Origin: Mycobacterium sp. NAZ190054 | GTDB lineage: Bacteria; Actinomycetota; Actinomycetes; Mycobacteriales; Mycobacteriaceae | DNA: 42,790 bases | Reading direction: 5' to 3' | NCBI RefSeq assembly: GCF_001545925.1 | Contig: NZ_LMVQ01000090.1 | Location: 1-42,790, forward strand | Shown here: in pieces, positions 7,176 through 13,108 of the stretch | Position numbering within the stretch: the first letter of the stretch is position 1 | Layout: each line of letters begins with the position of its first letter | Position numbers and translations under genes: made by a program | Notes under the pieces: generated by a model | Told to the model about the DNA's origin: nothing | Databases searched by the model: none | What the model saw: only the letters and a program-made list of their open reading frames with translations

Positions 7176-8186
7176 CTACTGCTCCGATGGGCTGTCCTCC
7201 AACTCCACGATGAGTGGCAGCTGAGGTTGTGCCGGTGGAAACGCACGTTCGAACAGCTGCTCGAATTGTTGCTTGTTGTCGGAGATGCGCATTAGCGTTG
7301 TCACGGTTGAGATCTGGCGATCGAGATGAGTGTTGCCCGTCTCAGCAGTCAGGTACTGATGGTGGTGGTGCCGTCGGTAACCCTGCGGTGTACGGGGGTT
7401 CAGCGACTGCAGTTCTTCGAGCACACCGGGCGGCAGCTGTTCGTAGATGTACTTGTTGATCAGCTTGCCGACGTAGGGCGTGCGCCTGGAGGTGCCGGGT
7501 TTGAACTCCCAGCCCTGGATCTTGTAGATCTCGCGGAAGAACTCGTCCGGGAATCTCTTTGTCCAGGGTTGCAGCTCGGGCGCGATGTAGGCGTTGAGGA
7601 TCGCAGCCAGTTCGTCGCGAGCTCTGACATCCTGGTAGCCCGTTGCCTCGTCAACCAACGCGATGATGCCGACCCGCGCCAGGCCACGTACCAGCTTGGC
7701 TGCTGCTTCGGCGGCGTTCTTTTGCGAATCTAGCAGCGCCTCATCGTCGTTGGCCGCCAGGTACGTCTCGCATACCAGTGGAAGGATTTCGGCACGGAAA
7801 CCCGTGGACGACACGTTCTGTCCCGGTACGCGGAACTCGATGGGCTGGAACATGTCCGGCAACGTCTCTGGGAAGTAGGGGACCAAGTTGCCTGCGGCAA
7901 CGAATGGTGGGCGTCCCTCGGTTCGTTGGTGGCGGCCGGTCGACAGCGACCTGCCGAGCGCGCCCATGATGGTCTTTTGGTTGATCACTCGGGTGCCGTC
8001 CTCCAGCACCGCGACTTCCAGTTCCATGTCGCCGACCACCAGCGTGCCCGCGTGCGTTGCCTGCACCCAGTTCCTCCCCCATCGCTTCTCAGCGGCGCGG
8101 CGCGCCGATTCGGACCGTTCCGCGGGTGTCAGACGCTCGGCTCGGACCTTGCCGCCCTTGCGGCCATTGTTGGAGGCGTTCTCCAT
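7176..8186 (-). CDS. P63C-domain phage protein
   Basis: This 336-aa protein starts at ATG 8186 and faces the capsid gene. The N-terminus is basic (NNGRKGGKVRAERLTPAERS). Residues 40-160 form an uncharacterised region with RVINQKTIMGALGRS and FRAEILPLVCETYL. The C-terminal part from about 165 (IIALVDEATGYQDVRARDE, then IYKIQGW, TPYVGKLINKYIYEQLPPGV, and a histidine run before QYLT) is a P63C domain. P63C belongs to the set of phage regulator modules (with KilA-N, Bro-N and others) described in comparative studies of DNA virus regulators. A role as regulator, antirepressor or exclusion protein in the lysogen is inferred from its lone orientation and its large control region. No catalytic role is evident. 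Confidence 0.8.
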   Translation of the reverse strand: MENASNNGRKGGKVRAERLTPAERSESARRAAEKRWGRNWVQATHAGTLVVGDMELEVAVLEDGTRVINQKTIMGALGRSLSTGRHQRTEGRPPFVAAGNLVPYFPETLPDMFQPIEFRVPGQNVSSTGFRAEILPLVCETYLAANDDEALLDSQKNAAEAAAKLVRGLARVGIIALVDEATGYQDVRARDELAAILNAYIAPELQPWTKRFPDEFFREIYKIQGWEFKPGTSRRTPYVGKLINKYIYEQLPPGVLEELQSLNPRTPQGYRRHHHHQYLTAETGNTHLDRQISTVTTLMRISDNKQQFEQLFERAFPPAQPQLPLIVELEDSPSEQ

Positions 8187-8731
8187 GTCGATTCAATGCC
8201 TAACTCGCTTAGCATCGACCCCTCTTAGGTCGATGACCCTTCCGCTGACATCCCCAAAACAGCACGTCAGCGCCTATGGCGTATCGCTAAGCGACCTTAA
8301 GCAGCTTAAGCTCGACTGGCGATGCGTAGCCAGCTTAGCATCAGTTTCTCCGAAAGGACGCACACTCGCCACGGCGTCGTGCCAACGGCAGCCGGGAGCG
8401 ACGCCGCGACGACGATCGTCACCGTCATCATGGTTAGGTTGACCGGGGGGGGTGTTGCCTCTTGAACCCCAGGTCGCCGCCCCTGCCACCCGGTAGGGGT
8501 CTTCTCCCCCCGCCGCCGAAAGTGAACACAACACCCCGCCAAACGGATGAGTTCGCCTCGGTCCCAATACCTTCGGTGCATCGCCGCCAGAGCGACCGAA
8601 AGCCGCTGGTCACATAACATTTCGCCCCCGCCGCGGAACCACCCCTGCGGCTACACATTCTGTTCACCTTTTGACCGTCACGGTGATGTCCTTCCGGCAT
8701 CCCCTGACCACCTCGATCGGGAGGAGACCCC
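8187..8731. other. 545-base regulatory region between P63C and the 70-aa HTH gene
   Basis: No convincing gene is found. The half next to the P63C gene has lower GC and is repeat-rich (see the entry at 8206-8345). The half near 8440-8730 contains G- and C-runs, including an eight-G run at about 8444-8451, and no clear feature. The 70-aa HTH gene and the P63C gene diverge from this stretch, so it probably contains promoters for both and is the best candidate for the element's lysogeny switch. Confidence 0.55.
8206..8345. repeat. Operator-like repeat array upstream of the P63C gene
   Basis: The decamer GCTTAGCATC occurs at 8207-8216 and 8333-8342, with an inverted relative GCTAAGCG at 8286-8293. 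A perfect 8-bp inverted repeat CATCGACC (8213-8220) / GGTCGATG (8228-8235) overlaps the first copy. Two CTTAAG palindromes follow at 8296-8301 and 8305-8310 (GCTTAAGC at 8304-8311). The array starts 20 bases before the P63C start codon. Confidence 0.6.
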
Positions 8732-8944
8732 GTGAGCACCAACAACACCGGCCTGACCTACCTGGAGCGGCAGCACCAGGTGCACCAACTCCGCGCCAAA
8801 GGGTGGACCATCCGGGCCATCGCCCAGGCCGTCGGGCTGAGCCCGGCCGGGGTGCACAAGGCACTGGGTCGGCCACCGGGTGCCCCGGACGGCCGGGGGC
8901 AACACCCCAACTCGCGGCACTACTTTGTAGCCAAGCAGCAGTAG
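8732..8944 (+). CDS. Small helix-turn-helix protein
   Basis: This 70-aa protein starts at GTG 8732 behind GGGAGGAG (8719-8726). Residues 20-46 (LRAKGWTIRAIAQAVGLSPA, then GVHKALGRPP) form a clear helix-turn-helix of the resolvase/Hin or sigma region 4 type. The remaining tail is basic and probably disordered. It diverges from the P63C gene across a 545-base control region and is followed by two strong terminators, so it is a one-gene transcript. It may be the regulator of the nearby repeats. Confidence 0.72.
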   Translation: MSTNNTGLTYLERQHQVHQLRAKGWTIRAIAQAVGLSPAGVHKALGRPPGAPDGRGQHPNSRHYFVAKQQ

Positions 8945-9020
8945 GCGTCACGCGCGCTACCATCAGGTTTCTCAGCTTCCGCTTCGGCGGTCGGTGAGGC
9001 TCTAGTTGATGGCGTTAGCG

Positions 9021-9056
9021 AAGGAGCCCGGTCCCGTTGGGGCCGGGCTCCTTTGT
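9021..9056 (+). terminator. Strong rho-independent terminator
   Basis: AAGGAGCCCGG (9021-9031) pairs perfectly with CCGGGCTCCTT (9043-9053), followed by TGTGG. It ends the transcript of the 70-aa HTH gene. Confidence 0.82.
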
Positions 9057-9085
9057 GGTCCAACGGTTCCCGCAACACGTGCGGT

Positions 9086-9129
9086 ATGACAGAAGCCGGG
9101 TCCCAACTGTGGGGCCGGGCTTCTGTCAT
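9086..9129. terminator. Second long hairpin, bidirectional terminator
   Basis: ATGACAGAAGCC (9086-9097) pairs exactly with GGCTTCTGTCAT (9118-9129), with an inner GGTCCC/GGGGCC extension. It lies between the first terminator and the minus-strand tRNA, so it may end transcription in both directions. Confidence 0.75.
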
Positions 9130-9165
9130 ATCGGCGGGGTGGTCCAGCACCGGGGGGCCGTGCGT

Positions 9166-9242
9166 TGGTGGGGCGGGCGGGGCTTGAACCCGCGACCTCC
9201 GGATTATGAGTCCGTGGCTCTGACCGACTGAGCTACCGCCCC
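9166..9242 (-). tRNA. tRNA with anticodon CAU (tRNA-Met, or tRNA-Ile2), inside the element
   Basis: The cloverleaf is complete. The acceptor GGGGCGG/CCGCCCC is perfect, the D arm is GCTC/GAGC, the anticodon loop is CTCATAA with CAU at 9208-9206, the variable loop is AGGTC, and the T arm is GCGGG/CCCGC with loop TTCAAGC. The discriminator is A (9169) and CCA is encoded (9168-9166). One anticodon-stem pair (A27-G43) is a mismatch. CAU can belong to elongator Met or, after lysidine modification, to Ile decoding AUA; the sequence alone does not settle this. A TAGGTT box on the minus strand at 9259-9254 may be its -10. The tRNA lies between attL and attR, so it is cargo of the element and not the target site. 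Confidence 0.9.
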
Positions 9243-9288
9243 CGTCGGGGTGGAACCTACCGCCGTCGTCGTCGCGCCGCCTCTGTTA

Positions 9289-9317
9289 ACGCATATGCGT
9301 CGAGCAGCACATATGCA
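9289..9317. promoter_or_regulatory. CATATG palindromes upstream of the 116-aa gene
   Basis: ACGCATATGCGT at 9289-9300 is a perfect 12-bp palindrome. A second, weaker copy, GCACATATGCA, follows at 9307-9317. They lie 90 bases before the start at 9389 and 50 bases upstream of the minus-strand tRNA, so either gene could be controlled. Confidence 0.4.
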
Positions 9318-9388
9318 CCTGGTTGCGAGTATTCGTAATTCGGCTGTGCCACTTGGTATTTCGATGCGGTCGAGTTACCGTCACCCAC

Positions 9389-9739
9389 ATGACGAGCAAC
9401 AACTACTGCCCACCGTTCAACCCGGCTGATCCCACCCCGTCACAAATCGCGGCCGACCTGATCGTCACCTCCGGGGCCACCCGCCCCGGCGCGGTGCGTG
9501 ACATCCTGCGCGGCTACGCCAATCGGCTGGTGGCCGCCGGGGCGTTCGCCGACCTGACAGCCAACGACGCCCGGACGGTCGCCGCCACCATCGCGTGGGA
9601 CGTGTGCCTGGGAGATGAGGCCCGAGGTCTGCGGGAACGCTCCGCTGCCATCACCCGTGGATCCTGGGGTGGTTGGGACCACCCGGCGGCTGTCGCATAC
9701 GCACTCCGGACTGCTGCAACTGTCCTGGACGCCATCTAA
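9389..9739 (+). CDS. Hypothetical element protein
   Basis: This 116-aa protein is taken from ATG 9389; no Shine-Dalgarno is seen. A longer frame from GTG 9323 reads cysteine- and arginine-rich sequence that looks non-coding. The body is alanine-rich and helical (PTPSQIAADLIVTSGATRPG, YANRLVAAGAFADLTANDAR, AAAIAWDV-like helices) and ends VAYALRTAATVLDAI. I recognise no domain. It has high GC3 like its neighbours, so it is probably a real gene. Confidence 0.55.
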   Translation: MTSNNYCPPFNPADPTPSQIAADLIVTSGATRPGAVRDILRGYANRLVAAGAFADLTANDARTVAATIAWDVCLGDEARGLRERSAAITRGSWGGWDHPAAVAYALRTAATVLDAI

Positions 9740-9775
9740 AGCGCGGTGGTCGACAACCGTTCAGGTTTATCGGAA

Positions 9776-10468
9776 TCAGAAGTCGGAGGGCTGAGCGGTC
9801 ATCTCACAGCGATCGGGTATCCCCGTCACAACAAGACGTGCCGACACCTTGACTCTGCCCTGGGCGGGCACGACATCGGGAAACTCTGACCCGCCGCCGA
9901 TGATGTCGCCCTGTGGGTTGAAGCAGACGACACCCACACGAGCGGCGGGGATCTGCTGATCGGAGGGGTTGGCTAGCTCCGCCTCAGCGGTAGGTGTGCC
10001 GAAGGTGCTGTCTTGCCCGACCGTCACTGGCCCCACCTCGAGCACAACGTCGCTGAACTCAGGGGTCTGAACCGGGTCGTGCTGGCTGACATCCAGGGTC
10101 GGCTCAATCCGCGTCACCGGCCCGCCCTCCGGCGCGGTGACCTGGGTACCCACCGTGATGACGGCACCCGGATTGACCCCCTGCTCGGTCTGCGACTCGG
10201 TGCTCAGCAGCGCTCCGTCCGCGCCGTAGAGATTGAAGGACACCGTGGCGTACTGACCGACCGGCACGTCGCGGACGGTCGAGGTCACCCACAGGTAGTC
10301 ATCGGAGCCGCCGAACCCAGACCGCTCGATCACCGCGGCCGTCCCCGGGGCCGCCGTCGACGAATTCCCGCCGGCTGAGGATTCGGCACCTGTTCCGCCC
10401 GAGCTACCGCAAGCCACCGCTAGCGGTAGGACAATGCCGACTGAAGCGATGCTACGAAGAAGCGTCAC
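9776..10468 (-). CDS. Lipoprotein encoded at the right end of the element
   Basis: This 230-aa secreted lipoprotein starts at GTG 10468; GGGAGG lies eight bases upstream, which rules against the longer frame from 10507. The signal sequence (LLRSIASVGIVLPLAVACGS) ends in a lipobox-like AVAC, so the mature protein would be anchored through Cys19. A Ser/Gly/Thr-rich linker (about 20-45) follows, then two similar beta-rich halves (WVTSTVRDVPVGQYATVSFN, and later AEAELANPSDQQIPAARVGV with VCFNPQGDIIGGG) of the type found in FxLYD-like extracellular domains. It is the last gene before attR and is transcribed inward, typical of a prophage cargo gene expressed in the lysogen. A surface role such as superinfection exclusion is only an inference. 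Confidence 0.8.
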   Translation of the reverse strand: MTLLRSIASVGIVLPLAVACGSSGGTGAESSAGGNSSTAAPGTAAVIERSGFGGSDDYLWVTSTVRDVPVGQYATVSFNLYGADGALLSTESQTEQGVNPGAVITVGTQVTAPEGGPVTRIEPTLDVSQHDPVQTPEFSDVVLEVGPVTVGQDSTFGTPTAEAELANPSDQQIPAARVGVVCFNPQGDIIGGGSEFPDVVPAQGRVKVSARLVVTGIPDRCEMTAQPSDF

Positions 10469-10654
10469 GCCGGTTACCTCCCATTCAAAACCTGCCCCGG
10501 GCAGCACAGAGTAGCGGGCAAGTCTTCGGCCGACCGCCGCGGGTAAGGCAGTTGCCGACGGCGCGATGCGTCGGAACTGGGGCTCCCCGTCCAGACACCC
10601 GGCTTGAGATGCACTCGCTGGTCAACCTGAGAATTTGTCTACGCACCTATAAGC

Positions 10655-10695
10655 GTCATAAAGCCAGTCGGTGACATCACCTACTCAAGACGTTC
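10655..10695 (+). other. attR attachment site
   Basis: The right junction consists of the P arm with AAAGCCAGTCGGT at 10660-10672, the core ACAT at 10674-10677, and the B' half-site CACCTACTCAAGACG, which is 13E12 coding sequence (HLLKT). Combined with attL it gives attP (GGTG-ACAT-TACC at the centre) and attB (CGAAA-ACAT-CACC). Confidence 0.9.
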
Positions 10696-10992
10696 TGGGG
10701 TTGGCGTGATGTCCAGTCCCCGGACGGCACGGTGGTGTGGACCTCCCCGGGTGGTCAGGTCGTCACGACGCATCCCGGCAGCAGGGTGCTGTTCCCCGCG
10801 CTGTGCCGGCCGACGGCTCCGGTCGTCGTCGATCCCGCCGCACGGTTTCCCGCCCAGCCGGGCCGGCCTTCGGGTCTGGGCATGCCGCGCCGCACCCAGA
10901 CCCGCGCGCAGGCGCGGGACCGCCGCATCGCCGAGCAGCGCCGCGAGAACGAGGCACTACTGGAACCCCGCGATGAGGATCCGCCCTTCTGA
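10678..10992 (+). pseudogene. 13E12/DUF222 HNH endonuclease gene, 3' part
   Basis: These 104 codons plus stop complete the gene split at 1333. They read HLLKTFWGWRDVQSPDG, then VVWTSPGGQVVTTHPGSRVL and end EPRDEDPPF, matching the usual C-terminal block of the family (the LKTFWGW motif, the TSPGG strand and a basic tail). On its own the fragment has only internal GTG codons (10732, 10735) and no ribosome site, so it is probably silent while the element is integrated. Excision at ACAT would rejoin both parts in frame. Confidence 0.9.
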
Positions 10993-11015
10993 GGGGTGGG
11001 GCTAGCGTGGGGAGT

Positions 11016-11930
11016 ATGCGGGTCTTCGTCACCGGCGGCACCGGAGCCATCGGTGGTTACGCGGTGCCGGCGTTGGTCGCCGCCGGGCACGACGTGACGG
11101 CCCTGGCGCGCAGTGACGCGAAAGCCGAGGTGCTGCAACGCCAGGGCGCCGCGGCGGTGCAGGTGTCACTGTTCGACCGCACCGCGCTCAGCGAGGCCTT
11201 CCGTGGCCATGCCGCGGTGGTGAACCTGGCCTCGGCGTTGCCGTCCCCGACGCGCTTCATGCAGAAATCGGCGTGGAAGGAGTGCCACCGCATCCGGATA
11301 CAAGGGTCGGCGGCCCTCGTCGACGCGGCGCTGGCCGCCGGCGTCGGGCGGGTGGTGCAGGAGTCGGTGGCGATGGTCTACCGCGACGGCGGCACCCGGT
11401 GGATCGACGAGACCTGGCCGGTCGACCACTATCCGATCGCCGTGGGCAATCACGGCGCCGAGGCGAGCAACCGGCGGTTCGCGGAAAACGGCGGGGACGC
11501 CGTGATTCTGCGGTTCGGATTCTTCTACGGGTCCGGCGCCGGACACAGCGAGATGATCATGCGGCTGGCCCGCCGCCGCATCGCGTTCCAGGCGGGCAGG
11601 CCCGACAGCTACATGTCCTCGATCCACCTCGCCGACGCGGCGAACGCGGTCGTCGCGGCCCTGGACGTCGCGCCGGGCACGTACAACGTCACCGACGACT
11701 GCCCCGTGACCGCGCGACAGCACAGCGCCGCGATGGCGGCCGCCGTGGGTGTCAGACCGTGGGCCGCCCTTCCTGGACGGGCGGCACTGTTGATGGGCGA
11801 CCGGTCCACGTCGATGACGAGGTCACTGCGGGTGAACAATGCCCGCTTCCGTGACGCCGCGGGGTGGCGGCCGCGGTATCCGAGCGTCTGGGACGGGTAC
11901 CGGGCGATGGCCGCCACTGCTCAGGGGTGA
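11016..11930 (+). CDS. NAD(P)-dependent epimerase/reductase-like SDR protein
   Basis: This 304-aa protein has an N-terminal Rossmann nucleotide site (VFVTGGTGAIGGYAVPALV, residues 3-21) and an extended-SDR layout: AAVVNLASALPS, VDAALAAGVGRVVQESV, and a C-terminal substrate region. The classical YxxxK pair is not clear (GNHGAEASNRRF stands near its place), so it may be an atypical SDR. The ATG at 11016 is chosen because TAGCGT (11003-11008) lies seven bases before it, giving a leaderless start; GTG 11007 would add three residues. It ends overlapping the converging gene by 10 bases. Confidence 0.82.
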   Translation: MRVFVTGGTGAIGGYAVPALVAAGHDVTALARSDAKAEVLQRQGAAAVQVSLFDRTALSEAFRGHAAVVNLASALPSPTRFMQKSAWKECHRIRIQGSAALVDAALAAGVGRVVQESVAMVYRDGGTRWIDETWPVDHYPIAVGNHGAEASNRRFAENGGDAVILRFGFFYGSGAGHSEMIMRLARRRIAFQAGRPDSYMSSIHLADAANAVVAALDVAPGTYNVTDDCPVTARQHSAAMAAAVGVRPWAALPGRAALLMGDRSTSMTRSLRVNNARFRDAAGWRPRYPSVWDGYRAMAATAQG

Positions 11931-12403
11931 TACGGCACGCCGACCGCCCGGAACACGAACTCCGGCGGCACGTCGTAGGCCAGCGTCGTGCGGGGCAGCC
12001 GGGCCAGCACGTCCGGCGGGATGCGCTCCTTGTAGTGCAGCGACAGCTCGCCCGAGCAGCGCGGGTCCACGGCGGCCACGTCGACGTCGAGCAGCAGCCC
12101 CGCCTCTGACAGCTCGGCCTTGACCGCGCCCGATTGCGGGGCGTCCCAGCGCACGTCGATGGTCCGGCCGGCCAGCTTCGGCACCGACGACAGCGTCCCG
12201 AGCACGCGTTCGTTGGTCACCACGAGCGAGCCGACATAGCTGGCGATGCTTCCGCTGGACCGCAGGCCGGGCACGGCGCCCCGGAACCGGCGCGTGACAG
12301 CCACGTACTCCGAGAGGAACAGCACCCCCTCGGCCTCGACCTCCGCGCGCAACGCGCTGGGAAGCTTGCCGATTCGGAACAGCTTCCGCAGAAATACGGC
12401 CAT
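11921..12403 (-). CDS. Conserved mycobacterial protein of unknown function (Rv0307c-like)
   Basis: This 160-aa protein starts at ATG 12403. Basic N-terminus FLRKLFRIGKLPSALRAEVE is followed by a beta-rich body (GVLFLSEYVAVTRRFRGAVP, VGSLVVTNERVLGT, TIDVRWDAPQSG) that resembles a bacterial PH-type fold, which is a guess. Length, orientation and the neighbouring PAP2 gene match Rv0307c of M. tuberculosis as I recall it. The longer frame to 12988 is a shadow of the PAP2 gene. It diverges from the PAP2 gene with 42 bases between the starts. Confidence 0.75.
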   Translation of the reverse strand: MAVFLRKLFRIGKLPSALRAEVEAEGVLFLSEYVAVTRRFRGAVPGLRSSGSIASYVGSLVVTNERVLGTLSSVPKLAGRTIDVRWDAPQSGAVKAELSEAGLLLDVDVAAVDPRCSGELSLHYKERIPPDVLARLPRTTLAYDVPPEFVFRAVGVPYHP

Positions 12404-12445
12404 GTCCGAACGGTAGCTCAGCACGCCGGTGGTACAGCTGGTCAG

Positions 12446-13108
12446 GTGAGGTTGCACACCGGATGGCTGCTGGGCAGCGCCGCGGCGGCCATCGGCGTGT
12501 ACCTGCTCATGTGGGTCGGCTACGTGCAGGGGTGGCCGTGGTTGGCCGGGGTGGACGCCGACGTGCTCGACCCCGCGTACCGCTTCGGCGAGACCCGTCC
12601 CGGCTGGGTCACCGCCTGGGACGTCTTCTGCACGGTGCTCGGCCCCGGCGCGTTCCGGCTGGCGGTCCTGGTCGTCATCGTCGTCGCGCTGATCCGCCGC
12701 CGGTTCCGGCTCGCGGTGTTCCTGCTGCTCACCGTCGAATTCAGCGGCCTGCTCACCGAACTCGCCAAGTTCATCGCCGACCGGCCGCGCCCGGACACCG
12801 CGATGGTGTGGGCGCTGTCGACGTCGTTTCCGTCCGGACACGCCCTCGGCGTCATGGTGTCGGTCGCGGCCCTGCTCACCGTCGTACTGCCGAAGGTCCG
12901 GGCGCCGTGGCGCGGCTGGCTGGTCGCGCTCGGCGTCGTCGTCATCCTCACCATCGGCGCGGGCCGGGTGGTGCTCAACGTGCACCACCCCTCGGACGTC
13001 GTGGCGGGCTGGGCCCTCGGCTACGCCTATTTCGTCGCGTGCCTGCTGCTGGTCCCGCCCGTCAGGCCAGCGGCCGGAACACCGGAAGCGCCCGATACCG
13101 CGCGGTGA
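12446..13108 (+). CDS. PAP2-family membrane phosphatase (Rv0308-like)
   Basis: This 220-aa membrane protein has about five hydrophobic segments and all three motifs of the PAP2 lipid phosphatase family: KFIADRPRP (KX6RP), FPSGHALG (PSGH) and GRVVLNVHHPSD (RX5HX3D). It would remove phosphate from a lipid phosphate or pyrophosphate at the outer face of the membrane. The start is GTG 12446, giving VRLHTGWLLGSAAAA; the upstream extension of the frame has no protein-like features. The 3' end overlaps the converging PAP2-kinase gene by 47 bases. Position agrees with Rv0308. Confidence 0.88.
   Translation: MRLHTGWLLGSAAAAIGVYLLMWVGYVQGWPWLAGVDADVLDPAYRFGETRPGWVTAWDVFCTVLGPGAFRLAVLVVIVVALIRRRFRLAVFLLLTVEFSGLLTELAKFIADRPRPDTAMVWALSTSFPSGHALGVMVSVAALLTVVLPKVRAPWRGWLVALGVVVILTIGAGRVVLNVHHPSDVVAGWALGYAYFVACLLLVPPVRPAAGTPEAPDTAR

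Larger units (their letters stand above)
1330..10677. mobile_element. Integrated phiRv1-like phage satellite / small prophage, about 9.34 kb
   Basis: The element lies between two copies of ACAT (1330-1333 and 10674-10677) inside a split 13E12 gene. Joining the outer flanks restores one open frame of 505 codons with the expected CRKHHLLKTFWG. Gene order from the left is serine integrase, excisionase-like protein, a 48-aa protein, a phage HTH protein, zinc-ribbon protein, WhiB, a 101-aa protein and an HK97-type capsid. Then come a P63C protein on the minus strand, a small HTH protein, a tRNA, a 116-aa protein and a minus-strand lipoprotein. The size, target and early gene order match what is known of M. 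tuberculosis phiRv1. No portal, terminase, tail or lysis genes are visible, so it probably depends on a helper phage or is defective. Confidence 0.92.

Noticed and set aside
9166..9242. tRNA as the integration target of the element
   Set aside because: The integrase is a serine type, both borders lie in the 13E12 gene, and the tRNA is 1.4 kb inside attR.
10732..10992. 86-aa frame as an independent gene
   Set aside because: It is the end of the interrupted 13E12 gene, in frame with the attR junction.
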